Shown here: positions 40,641 to 48,513 of the stretch, piece after piece
Layout of the letters: every line of letters starts with the position of its first letter
How positions within the stretch are numbered: position 1 is the stretch's first letter
NCBI RefSeq assembly: GCF_900110575.1
Contig: NZ_FOEF01000003.1
Location: forward strand, 248,001 to 312,000
Origin: Amycolatopsis saalfeldensis
GTDB lineage: Bacteria; Actinomycetota; Actinomycetes; Mycobacteriales; Pseudonocardiaceae
Reading direction: 5' to 3'
Length of the DNA stretch: 64,000 nucleotides
Translations under genes and position numbers: made by a program
The notes under the pieces: generated by a model
The model's input: only the letters and a program-made list of their open reading frames with translations
The model's database searches: none
What the model was told of the DNA's origin: nothing

Positions 40641-41545
40641 TCGACTGCGTGGCCGGGGCGCCGCCGATGCGGGACGCGATCGACGCCGTGCGCGCGGCCC
40701 TGCTGGAAGGACTCGACCCGGAGCAGGACCCGCCGCGGTCGGTGGCCGAGGTGCCGCCGGGGCAGCTGCTGCTCATGCCCGCGTACTGGGGCCGTTACGC
40801 CGGGGTCAAGGTCGCCTCCGTCGCGCCCGGCAACCCGGCGCTGGGCCTGCCGCGGATCCAGGGCGGCTACCTGTTGCTCGACGGGCCGACGCTCAGCCCG
40901 CTCGCGCTGCTGGACGCGGTCGCGCTGACCTCGGTCCGCACCGCGGCGGTGTCGGCGGTCGCGGCCGACGCCCTCGCGGAGCCGGACGCCGCGCGGCTCG
41001 TCGTGTTCGGCACCGGGCCGCAGGCCCACAGCCACGTCGAGGCCCTGCGCGCGGTCCGGCCGGTGCGGGAGCTGGTCGTGGTCGCCCGCGATCCGGGCCG
41101 TACCAAGGAGTTCGTGGCGGGCTACCGGGACCTGGACGCCCGGGTGGGCACGGCCGCGGACGTCGCGGGCGCTGACCTCGTCGCCTGCTGCACCACCGCC
41201 CGTACCCCGCTGTTCGACGGCTCGCTGCTGCCGGACCACACGACGGTCGTCGCGGTCGGCTCGCACGAGCCCGACGCCCGGGAGGTCGACGACGTCACGG
41301 TGCGGCGCTCCATTGTGGTCGTCGAGGCGCGGGCCGCCGCGCTGCGCGAGGCCGGCGACGTGGTTTTGGCCCTGCGGTCCGGCGCGATCGGGCCGGACGC
41401 GCTGCGGACGCTGCCGGATCTCGTGCGGGGGAAGGCCGACGTGCCCGCGGGGCGGCCCCGGCTGTTCAAGAGCGTGGGCATGGCGTGGGAGGATCTGGTG
41501 GTCGCCGCGAAGCGGCACGAAACCGCCAGGGGGGACCGACGATGA
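40637..41545 (+). CDS. Ornithine cyclodeaminase/mu-crystallin family, probable pyrroline-2-carboxylate reductase
   Basis: A 302-residue NAD(P)-dependent protein. The Rossmann motif is RLVVFGTGPQAHSHVEALRA; the N-terminal domain has GVKVASVAPGNP and TLSPLALLDAVALTSVRTAA typical of the family. In hydroxyproline loci members reduce 1-pyrroline-2-carboxylate, the product of aconitase X, to L-proline. The GTG start overlaps the epimerase stop, and the stop overlaps the GntR start by 4 nt. Confidence 0.85.
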   Translation: MIDCVAGAPPMRDAIDAVRAALLEGLDPEQDPPRSVAEVPPGQLLLMPAYWGRYAGVKVASVAPGNPALGLPRIQGGYLLLDGPTLSPLALLDAVALTSVRTAAVSAVAADALAEPDAARLVVFGTGPQAHSHVEALRAVRPVRELVVVARDPGRTKEFVAGYRDLDARVGTAADVAGADLVACCTTARTPLFDGSLLPDHTTVVAVGSHEPDAREVDDVTVRRSIVVVEARAAALREAGDVVLALRSGAIGPDALRTLPDLVRGKADVPAGRPRLFKSVGMAWEDLVVAAKRHETARGDRR

Positions 41546-42216
41546 CGATGGACGGCCACCAGCCGCTCGCGCTGCCCTCGTTCGGCGTCCAGCGGAACCT
41601 GCGCGAGAAGATCACGCAGACGCTGCGCGCGGCGGTGATCTCCGGCGAGCTGCGGGCCGGTGAGGTGCATTCCGCGCCGAGCCTGGCCGCCCAGTTCGGC
41701 GTCTCGGCCACCCCGGTCCGCGAGGCGATGCTCGACCTGGTCAAGGAAGGCCTGATCGACACGGTGCGCAACAAGGGGTTCCGGGTCACCGAACCGTCCG
41801 AAAAGGACCTCGACGACCTGTCCGAGCTCCGCGCCCTGATCGAGGTGCCCACGGTCCGCCGCCTCGCCGAGACCGGCGTCGACCCGGCGGTGATCGCCGA
41901 GCTGCGCCCGCTGGCGCTGGGCATCGAGCGCGCGGCCGCCGAGCACGACCTCATCGCGCACGTCGCCACGGACATGCAGTTCCACCTGCGGCTGCTGGAG
42001 CAGGCGGGCAACCCGCACCTGGTCGAGACCGTGCGCGCGCTGCGGGCCCGGTCTCGCATCTACGGCTTGCGCAGCCTCGCCGAGCGCGACGAGCTGATCC
42101 CCTCCTCGGCCGAGCACGCCGAGCTGCTGGACCTCATCGAGGCCCGCGACGCGGCCGGCGCCGAGGCGCTGATGGACCGCCACATCCGGCACGTGCGCGG
42201 CATCTGGGCCCGCTGA
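41542..42216 (+). CDS. GntR family regulator (FCD subfamily) of the hydroxyproline cluster
   Basis: A 224-residue regulator. The winged helix has SAPSLAAQFGVSATPVREAM then LDLVKEGLIDTVRNKGFRV. The FCD domain has DMQFHLRLLEQAGN, AEHAELLDLI and DRHIRHVRG, with His and Asp positioned for metal. It is last in the operon and overlaps the reductase gene. The ATGT-N-ACAT motifs at 30880 and 38641 are its likely sites; a pyrroline or hydroxyproline would be the expected inducer. Confidence 0.85.
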   Translation: MTMDGHQPLALPSFGVQRNLREKITQTLRAAVISGELRAGEVHSAPSLAAQFGVSATPVREAMLDLVKEGLIDTVRNKGFRVTEPSEKDLDDLSELRALIEVPTVRRLAETGVDPAVIAELRPLALGIERAAAEHDLIAHVATDMQFHLRLLEQAGNPHLVETVRALRARSRIYGLRSLAERDELIPSSAEHAELLDLIEARDAAGAEALMDRHIRHVRGIWAR

Positions 42217-42271
42217 CCGCCCCGGCGTGGTTGGCTGGACCGGGTTCCTCGTCCGGCGAGGGGAGCACGTG

Positions 42272-42620
42272 ATGGGAGCGGACCGGGCGGTCACCGCCGC
42301 GGAGCTGTTCGACGAGGTCGGGGCCGGCTACGAGGCGGCGTTCGGCCGTCCGCCGGTGGTCGACGCGGCGGTGCGAGAGCTGCTGGCGGAGCACGCGCGG
42401 GTCCTGGACATCGGCAGCGGCCCGGCGCGGATTTCCTCCAGGGTTTTTCCCGTTCCTGCAGATGCCGCGCGCGGACACCGAAGGCGTGCTCGCCTCGATC
42501 GCGCGGTGGCTGGTGCCGGGCGGGCGGCTCTCCTTGATCACGGTGCCGTACGACATCGAGGACTTGCCGGTCGACTTCCCCGGCCCCGTGCGCCTCACCA
42601 GCCGGAGGAGCATCTGCTGA
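42272..42620 (+). pseudogene. SAM-dependent methyltransferase remnant, internal deletion
   Basis: The N-terminal part MGADRAVTAAELFDEVGAGY onward to the SAM-binding VLDIGSGPA is intact. It is then joined out of frame to the distal part FLQMPRADTEGVLASIARWL, then VPGGRLSLITVPYDIEDLPV, ending SRRSIC at 42620. The segment between motif I and the post-III region (about 60-80 residues) and the C-terminus are missing. The original was a class I methyltransferase; the present product cannot be functional. Confidence 0.72.
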
Positions 42621-42647
42621 GCACCGCGCGGAAATCCTGATCGGACC

Positions 42648-42694
42648 CGGCGAAGGCCTCCGCACCGTCCGAAGTGGTGCGGAGGCCTTCGCCG
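42648..42694. terminator. Very strong hairpin between convergent genes
   Basis: A perfect 19-bp stem, CGGCGAAGGCCTCCGCACC (42648-42666) pairing with 42676-42694, with a 9-nt loop. It lies between the methyltransferase remnant and the 3' end of the MT0933-type gene, and so is probably a bidirectional terminator. No clear U-tract follows. Confidence 0.75.
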
Positions 42695-42703
42695 CGGAAC
42701 GGC

Positions 42704-42901
42704 CTACTGCTGCTGCTGGTCGCCGCCGTTGAAGTGTTCCTTGAGCTTGTCGGCGCCCTGGTTGATCTGGTCGCCGTGCTTGCCGCCGGTCTTCTCGTCG
42801 GCGAACTGCGCGGCCTTGTCGACGCCCTCGCCGACCTTGTCGGAGTTGCTACCGGCGAACTCCTGGATCTTTTCCTTCGCCTTGTCGAACAAGCCGTCCA
42901 T
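42704..42901 (-). CDS. MT0933-like small protein (annotated as antitoxin family)
   Basis: A 65-residue hydrophilic, helical protein, MDGLFDKAKEKIQEFAGSNS then KVGEGVDKAAQFADEKTGGK, with a Gln-rich end. It matches the MT0933 (Rv0909)-type family, nominally an antitoxin of a toxin-antitoxin pair, although no cognate Rv0910-type toxin gene lies next to it here. GAGAGGAGC precedes the ATG. Its first 53 nt overlap the 3' end of the TetR gene in another frame, so the two may be co-expressed. Confidence 0.8.
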   Translation of the reverse strand: MDGLFDKAKEKIQEFAGSNSDKVGEGVDKAAQFADEKTGGKHGDQINQGADKLKEHFNGGDQQQQ

Positions 42902-43562
42902 GTTCCGCTCCTCTCGTCGTGCCGGAATCCTGCGTGGACTCTTGCCGGGTACCCACGGGAAGCGGGCCCGGCCCGGGGTTCGCCGGATCGGGTGAGACGG
43001 GGCGGGTCACCGCCGTGAGGCCGTCGACGAGCAGATCGGTGATGCGGAAGGCCTCCTCGTGCCAGCCGGGATAGGTGCGGGCGCCGCAGATTCCGCCCAG
43101 CGCGCGCAGCACCGTCCGCCCGGTGATGTCGCCGCGGATCACGCCGGTTTCCGCGCCTCGTTCGAGCAGCAGGTCCAGCGCGTCGCTGAGCTGCTCCCGG
43201 CCGCCGGTGAACACGGGGGAGTCGGTCGCCATGATGCTCTCCAGCGCGGCGGCCATGCCCTTGCTGACGGCGGCGTGCTCGACCACCCGCCGGAGGTATT
43301 CCGCGAGCGCGGCGCGTGGTTCCAGGTCCTCGAGCAGCTGTCGCGCACTGTCGCAGACTTCGGTGACCTCCTGCCGGTAGACCTCCTCGACGACCGCGTC
43401 GCGCGTGTCGAAGTGCCGGTAGAGCGTGCCGACCGACACCCCGGCGCGCTTGGCGATCTCCTCGACGCGGATGTCCGCCTCACCGGCCGCGAAAGCCTCC
43501 CGGGCGACGGTGAGCAGCGCTTCCCGGTTGCGGCGGGCGTCGGCCCGCAACGGACGTGACAA
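42849..43562 (-). CDS. TetR family transcriptional regulator
   Basis: A regulator of about 237 residues. The DNA-binding domain is RNREALLTVAREAFAAGEAD, then IRVEEIAKRAGVSVGTLYRH, with a TetR_C-type domain holding LDLLLERGAETGVIRGDIT. A TTG start at 43562 with GGGAGGGA upstream is preferred; a GTG at 43592 would include part of the operator. The last about 50 residues are Pro/Gly/Thr-rich and overlap the next gene, so the natural end may have been extended. It is divergent from an SDR gene with a long palindrome in the gap. Confidence 0.82.
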   Translation of the reverse strand: MSRPLRADARRNREALLTVAREAFAAGEADIRVEEIAKRAGVSVGTLYRHFDTRDAVVEEVYRQEVTEVCDSARQLLEDLEPRAALAEYLRRVVEHAAVSKGMAAALESIMATDSPVFTGGREQLSDALDLLLERGAETGVIRGDITGRTVLRALGGICGARTYPGWHEEAFRITDLLVDGLTAVTRPVSPDPANPGPGPLPVGTRQESTQDSGTTRGAEHGRLVRQGEGKDPGVRR

Positions 43563-43580
43563 AGATCCCTCCCGGCACCA

Positions 43581-43624
43581 AAGGTGAACCACCCTCCGTA
43601 TATTTCCGGAGGTACGTTCACCTT
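43581..43624. promoter_or_regulatory. 44-bp two-layer palindrome, TetR operator
   Basis: AAGGTGAAC (43581-43589) and GTTCACCTT (43616-43624) are perfect outer arms; CTCCG (43594-43598) and CGGAG (43607-43611) are perfect inner arms on the same centre. TATATT between them could be a -10 element. It lies between the TetR and SDR starts. Confidence 0.75.
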
Positions 43625-43636
43625 AGCGGAGAGGCC

Positions 43637-44407
43637 ATGCTCATGGACGACGGACTGGCGGGCAAGCGGGTACTGGTGACCGGCGGGAGCCGGGGCCTGG
43701 GGGCGGCGGCCGTCCGGCGGTTCGCGGAATCGGGGGCGACGGTGCTGGCCGTCGCCCGGAACGCGCCGGCCGAGCCGGTGCCCGCCACCTTCATCCCCGG
43801 CGACCTCGGCACCCCGGCCGGCGCCGCGGCGCTGGCCCGGCGGGTGCTCGACGAGGTCGGCGGCATCGACGTCCTGGTCGACAACGCGGCGGCGGCCACC
43901 GGCCCGGCCGCGACCCTGGACCGCACCGACGAGGCCTGGCTGGCCGACCTCGACGCGAACCTGCTCAGCGCGGTCCGCCTGGACCGGGAGCTGGTGCCCG
44001 GCATGGTCGAGCGCGGCACCGGGGTGGTCGTGCACGTGTCCTCGATCGCGAGCCGGCTGCCGCAGAACCAGGAGGCCTCGTACGCGGCGGCGAAGGCCGC
44101 GCTCAACGCCTACAGCCGCACCCTGGCCGCCGAAGTCGGCCCCCACGGCGTGCGAGTGGTGTGCGTCCTGCCCGGATTCATCGCGACGCAGGGCGCGCTC
44201 TCGCACCTGCGGCAGTTCGCGGACCGGCAGGGAATCACCCTCGAGGAGCAGACCCGCCAGGTCGTCGAGCACCTGAACGTGCCGATGGGCCGCCCCGGCG
44301 ACCCCGAAGACGCCGCCGAACTCATCGCCTTTCTCGCTTCGGCGCGCGCGAAATGGCTGACAGGAGCCCAATTCCGCGTTGACGGCGGCATCATTCCCAC
44401 GACCTAG
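43637..44407 (+). CDS. Short-chain dehydrogenase/reductase (SDR)
   Basis: A 256-residue classical SDR. The cofactor motif is VLVTGGSRGLGAAAVRRFAE, the structural NAG motif reads VDNAAAATG, and the active site Ser, Tyr and Lys are in VVHVSSIAS and SYAAAKAALNAYSR. FRVDGGIIPTT ends the protein. AGAGG precedes the ATG at 43637. TetR-controlled expression is implied by the operator. The stop codon TAG is part of the CTAG sequence that flanks the adjacent insertion element. Confidence 0.9.
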   Translation: MLMDDGLAGKRVLVTGGSRGLGAAAVRRFAESGATVLAVARNAPAEPVPATFIPGDLGTPAGAAALARRVLDEVGGIDVLVDNAAAATGPAATLDRTDEAWLADLDANLLSAVRLDRELVPGMVERGTGVVVHVSSIASRLPQNQEASYAAAKAALNAYSRTLAAEVGPHGVRVVCVLPGFIATQGALSHLRQFADRQGITLEEQTRQVVEHLNVPMGRPGDPEDAAELIAFLASARAKWLTGAQFRVDGGIIPTT

Positions 44408-44945
44408 GTGTATTTGGCCATCAGGTTGATGGCAGTCGGCTGGTGGGTGGTCGCCGAGTGCGCTGTGGCGGTGTTGAGTGTTGTAGTGCTCGAGCCGGGG
44501 TGCAAGGGCTGCTGTGCGTTCGGTGTTGCTGGTGAACGCCTTAGGTGATCGCCCGGGTGAGGAAAGCAGCGCAGGTCTGTTCCTTCTCGTCGGGGAGGAT
44601 CTCGGAGTAGGCCAGCCGGCTGTGATCGTCGACCAGGGAGTGGACAGAGTCGAACCCGACTTTGACGCTGCGGTCACGGGTGGCTTCCCGGTTCACACGG
44701 CCATGGGCTCGCCGGCCGCCGCCGTCGGGACTGCGGCCGATCTTCTTGACGTCCATGCGGACCAGTTCGCCTGGCCGGTCCCGTTCATAGCGCACTGCGG
44801 TGGTCTTGCTGGCTCGGATCACCTCGCCGGTCATGGGGTCGAGCGTCGCCAGTCGCGGTCCTGGACGCACCACACCCACCCGGAGGCTCTCCCCACGTCA
44901 ACCACACCACCACCTGCCACCAACGTCCTGACCAAATACACCTAG
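44404..44945 (-). mobile_element. Internally deleted IS481-family element flanked by CTAG
   Basis: A 534-bp element (44408-44941) bounded by inverted ends GTGTATTTGG-Y-CA on both sides and by a direct CTAG at 44404-44407 and 44942-44945, the target preferred by IS481-type elements. On the minus strand 44879-44541 encodes ATLDPMTGEVIRASKTTAVR, RPGELVRMDVKKIGRSPDGG and VHSLVDDHSRLAYSEILPDE of the DDE integrase core; then about 80 codons are missing and another frame gives TSNTERTAALAPRLEHYNTQ. The N-terminal helix-turn-helix region is also missing. It cannot move by itself but could be mobilised. Confidence 0.85.
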
Positions 44946-44996
44946 CCGGGTACTGGGTATCGTCGCCCCGTCGGGCATCGGAGCGGAGGAGGGCAC

Positions 44997-46091
44997 GTGG
45001 CGGGACCGCTGAGCGGGCTGAAGGTCGTGGAGCTGGCCGGGATCGGGCCGGGGCCGCATGCGTGCATGGTGCTGGCGGACCTCGGCGCGGACGTCGTGCG
45101 GGTGGAGCGGCCGGCGGGCGCGCTCGACCTCAGCGGGGGCAAGCCCGATCCGTTGCTGCGCGGCCGCCGGTCCGTCGCCGCGGACCTGAAGACGGCCGAG
45201 GGGCGCGAGCTGGTGCTCCGGCTCGCGGAGAAGGCGGACGTGCTGGTGGAGGGGCTGCGCCCGGGGGTCACCGAGCGGCTCGGGGTCGGGCCGGACGACT
45301 GCTTCGCCCGCAACCCGCGGCTGGTCTACGGCCGGATGACCGGGTGGGGCCAGGAAGGGCCGCTCGCCAAGCGCGCCGGGCACGACATCAACTACGTCGG
45401 GCTGATCGGGGTGCTGCACACGATCGGCCGCGCGGGCGAGCGGCCGGTGCCGCCGCTGAACCTCGTCGGCGACTTCGGCGGCGGCTCGATGTTCCTGCTC
45501 ACCGGGGTGCTTTCCGCGCTGTGGGAACGCGAGCGCACCGGGCTCGGCCAGGTCGTCGACGCCGCGATGGTCGACGGCGCCGGCGTGCTCGCGCAGATGA
45601 TGTGGGCGTTGCGCGGCCTCGGCTCGTGGTCCGACGAGCGCGGCAGCAACCTCCTCGACGGCGGCGCGCCCTTCTACGACACCTACGTGTGCGCGGACGG
45701 CCGGTACGTCGCGGTCGGCTCGCTGGAACCGCAGTTCTACGCGGCGCTGCTCGCCGGCCTCGAACTGGACCCGGCGTCGCTGCCGCCGCAACTGGACCGC
45801 GCGGGCTGGCCGGCCCTGCGCGCCACCTTCACCAAGGCGTTCCTGGCCCGCACCCGCGACGAGTGGACGGAGGTGTTCGGCGAAGTCGACTCCTGCGTCA
45901 CCCCGGTGCTCGCGCCGGACGAGGCCGCCGCGCACCCGCACATCGCGTCCCGCAACGGCCTGATCGAAATCGACGGCGTCCTCCAGCCCGCCCCGGCGCC
46001 CCGTTTCTCCCGCACCGCACCGGATCTGCCCACGCCGCCGCCGAAACCGGGAGCCGACACCGAAGCGGTCCTCGATGACTGGGGCGTCTGA
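44997..46091 (+). CDS. CaiB/BaiF CoA-transferase family, alpha-methylacyl-CoA racemase
   Basis: A 364-residue protein starting [20 protein letters not shown] (GTG start). The 2-methylacyl-CoA racemase residues are visible as His in [11 protein letters not shown] and Asp in LVGDFGGGS, with Glu in VGSLEPQFY. The length and GWGQEGPLA motif match the racemase subgroup rather than formyl-CoA transferases. It would interconvert R and S 2-methylacyl-CoA thioesters in branched fatty-acid or sterol side-chain breakdown. It begins 52 nt after the insertion element. Confidence 0.88.
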   Translation: MAGPLSGLKVVELAGIGPGPHACMVLADLGADVVRVERPAGALDLSGGKPDPLLRGRRSVAADLKTAEGRELVLRLAEKADVLVEGLRPGVTERLGVGPDDCFARNPRLVYGRMTGWGQEGPLAKRAGHDINYVGLIGVLHTIGRAGERPVPPLNLVGDFGGGSMFLLTGVLSALWERERTGLGQVVDAAMVDGAGVLAQMMWALRGLGSWSDERGSNLLDGGAPFYDTYVCADGRYVAVGSLEPQFYAALLAGLELDPASLPPQLDRAGWPALRATFTKAFLARTRDEWTEVFGEVDSCVTPVLAPDEAAAHPHIASRNGLIEIDGVLQPAPAPRFSRTAPDLPTPPPKPGADTEAVLDDWGV

Positions 46092-46126
46092 GCGGGCACT
46101 GCCGGACCCGGGCTAGCGTGGTGCGC

Positions 46127-46519
46127 ATGGACCTTCCCGACGGCCTCCGCGCCCTGCTGGAGCAGCCCAGCCTGTGCTTCCTCGCCACGACGATGCCCGA
46201 CGGCTCGCCCCAGCTGACCCAGACCTGGGTCGACACCGACGGCAAGCACGTGCTGGTCAACACCGTCCAGGGGCACCAGAAGGTCTTCAACGTCCAGCGC
46301 GACCCCCGGGTGGCGCTCAACATCGTCGACAGCGCGAACCCGTTCCGCTACTACCGCGTCCGCGGCCGGGTACTGGACATCACCGCCGACGGCGCCGCCG
46401 AGCACATCGAGAAGCTCGCCCACCGCTACACCGGCAAGCCCTACGCCTCGTACGGCGGGCCCGGCCAGGTCCGCCTCCTGCTGCGCATCGAGGCCGACCG
46501 GATCGGCACGACGGGCTGA
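46127..46519 (+). CDS. PPOX-class F420-dependent oxidoreductase-like protein
   Basis: A 130-residue split-barrel flavin/F420-binding protein. LLEQPSLCFLATTMPDGSPQ then TQTWVDTDGKHVLVNTVQG, RDPRVALNIVD and YYRVRGRVLDITADGAAEHI are the standard Rv1155-like motifs. A C-terminal LLRIEADRIGTTG completes the domain. The ATG is at 46127. It likely binds coenzyme F420 in a dimer; the substrate is unknown. Confidence 0.88.
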   Translation: MDLPDGLRALLEQPSLCFLATTMPDGSPQLTQTWVDTDGKHVLVNTVQGHQKVFNVQRDPRVALNIVDSANPFRYYRVRGRVLDITADGAAEHIEKLAHRYTGKPYASYGGPGQVRLLLRIEADRIGTTG

Positions 46520-46522
46520 GCC

Positions 46523-47173
46523 ATGGCCGCGACCCCGAGCACGGCAGGCCCGCCGGAAACGGCAGGGCCCCTGTCCGTCCGCCCCCTGGACCCGGCCACC
46601 TGGCCCGCGTTCGCGCGGCTGGTCGAGGCGAACAACGGCGTGTGGGGCGGCTGCTGGTGCCTCGGCTTCCACGTGAAGCTGGGCCAGGGCCGCACGGCGG
46701 CGCAGAACCGGGCGGAGAAACAGCAGCGCGTCGCCGAGGGGCGCACGCACGCCGCGCTGGTGTTCGACGGCGAGGAATGCCTTGGCTGGTGCCAGTTCGG
46801 CGCCCCGGAGGAGCTGCCGGAGGTCAAGAGCCGCCGCCGGTACGAGAAAGACCTGATCACCCTGCCGGACTGGCGCGTCACCTGCTTCTTCACCGGCAAA
46901 GGCCGGCGCGGCCGCGGGGTTGCCGACACCGCGCTCGGCGGGGCGCTGGCCGAGATCGCGCGCCGGGGCGGCGGCACGGTCGAGGGCTACCCCGAGGAGA
47001 CCGACGACCGCACGGTGGCGGGCTCGTTCCTGCACACCGGGCCGATGGCCGTGTTCGAGAACCACGGCTTCACCCGCACCCGGCCGATTTCGCCGCACCG
47101 CTGGGTGGTCACCCGCTCCGTCGCGAGGACACTCACCCGTGCAGCCGCACCGGCAACGCCTGATGCCCGTTGA
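46523..47173 (+). CDS. GNAT-like acetyltransferase domain protein
   Basis: A 216-residue protein. [18 protein letters not shown] then a middle [38 protein letters not shown] (acetyl-CoA loop, with R/GxGxA) and [15 protein letters not shown] follow the arrangement of GNAT-related proteins of the YoaP-like group. Three nt separate it from the F420 protein, so they may be co-transcribed. Its C-terminal codons overlap the 3' end of the P450 gene on the other strand by 41 nt. Confidence 0.75.
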   Translation: MAATPSTAGPPETAGPLSVRPLDPATWPAFARLVEANNGVWGGCWCLGFHVKLGQGRTAAQNRAEKQQRVAEGRTHAALVFDGEECLGWCQFGAPEELPEVKSRRRYEKDLITLPDWRVTCFFTGKGRRGRGVADTALGGALAEIARRGGGTVEGYPEETDDRTVAGSFLHTGPMAVFENHGFTRTRPISPHRWVVTRSVARTLTRAAAPATPDAR

Positions 47174-48353
47174 CGATGAACGACGCCAGCGGCACCAGCT
47201 CGTCCGGCGTCACGTCCAGCGTCAGCCGCGGGAAGCGGGAGAACAGCGCGGGCAAGGCGATTTCCACTTCCATCCGGGCCAGCGGCGCGCCCAGGCAGTA
47301 GTGCACGCCGTGGCCGAACGCCAGCGACGCCTTGTCCGAGCGGGTGATGTCGAACCGGCCGGCGTCCGGGCCGTACCGGTCCTCGTCGCGCCCGGCGATG
47401 CCGAGTGAAGCCAGGATCGCGTCGCCCTCGCGGATCGTCGTGGCGCCCAGCTCGATGTCGGCGACCGCGAACCGCAGCGGCAGGTGCGAAACCGGGGACT
47501 GCCAGCGCAGCACCTCGTCCACGGCGTCGCCCCACGAGCGCTCGCCGTCGAGCACCAGCCGCAGCTGCGCGGGATGGCCGAGCAGCGCGGCGACGGAGTG
47601 GTCGAGCAGGTTGACGGTGGTCTCGTGGCCGGCCGTGATCATCAGGATCAGGGTGTCGACGAGCTCGGTTTCGGTCAGCTGCGCGCCGTCCTCGTCGCGG
47701 GCGGAGATGAGCACGGTGGCCAGGTCGTCGCCCGGTTCGGCGCGCCGGAGCGCCACGAAATCGGCCAGCAGCGCGTACAGCGCCTCGACGTTGGCGGTCG
47801 CCTCCGCGGCGGTCGCCGAGGTGTCGAACATGCCCCGGACGGCGGCGCGCAGCCCCGGCCGTGCGGTGTCCGGCACCCCCACCAGCTGGCAGATCACCTC
47901 GATCGGCAGCGGGTAGCAGTAGCGCTCGCGCAGGTCGGTCGCGGTGGGGCCGGCCGCCAGCCCGTCGAGCAGGCCCGCGGCGATCCCGGCGATCCACGGG
48001 CGGAGCCGCTCGATCCGCGCCGGGGTGAAAGCCTTCTGCACCAAGGAGCGCAGCCGCAGGTGCTCGGTGCCGTAGGCGGTGAACATGTTCTGCACCGACA
48101 CCCAGATGTGCAGCGGCCAGTCGTCGGAGATCTCACCCGCGCGGTACGGCGGCCAATGCCGCCGCGCGTCCTTCGACACCCGCGGGTCGGCGAGCAGCGT
48201 CCTGAGCGCGTGCTGGCCCGTGACCGCCCAGGCGAGCACCCCGCCGGGCAGCTCGACCTGCGTGACCGGGCCGTGTTCGCGGAGCCGGGCCCCTTCGCCG
48301 TGAACGTCGCGCGCGGTCGGGTCGAGGACGAAGGGCGGGGCGGTGTACTGCAT
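47133..48353 (-). CDS. Cytochrome P450
   Basis: A 406-residue soluble class I P450. The I-helix has the canonical [15 protein letters not shown], the ExxR is DEVLRW, and the haem loop is [20 protein letters not shown] with the Cys ligand. The N-terminus [19 protein letters not shown] and the [17 protein letters not shown] segment resemble CYP107-type enzymes of antibiotic tailoring. No redox partner gene is adjacent. It is convergent with the acetyltransferase gene. Confidence 0.92.
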   Translation of the reverse strand: MQYTAPPFVLDPTARDVHGEGARLREHGPVTQVELPGGVLAWAVTGQHALRTLLADPRVSKDARRHWPPYRAGEISDDWPLHIWVSVQNMFTAYGTEHLRLRSLVQKAFTPARIERLRPWIAGIAAGLLDGLAAGPTATDLRERYCYPLPIEVICQLVGVPDTARPGLRAAVRGMFDTSATAAEATANVEALYALLADFVALRRAEPGDDLATVLISARDEDGAQLTETELVDTLILMITAGHETTVNLLDHSVAALLGHPAQLRLVLDGERSWGDAVDEVLRWQSPVSHLPLRFAVADIELGATTIREGDAILASLGIAGRDEDRYGPDAGRFDITRSDKASLAFGHGVHYCLGAPLARMEVEIALPALFSRFPRLTLDVTPDELVPLASFIVNGHQALPVRLHG

Positions 48354-48513
48354 CGGCGGCTCTCCTGACCGGCCACCGGCGCGTCCACAATGGACAAATG
48401 GGGGAAGTAGTGCGACGCCGGTGAAATCCGACCGGAACTGTAGCGCGCGACCGGCCCGGCCCCCGCGGGTCCAGGGGTCGAAGATCGGGAGCGGGGAAAG
48501 GGGTTGACGCCGC

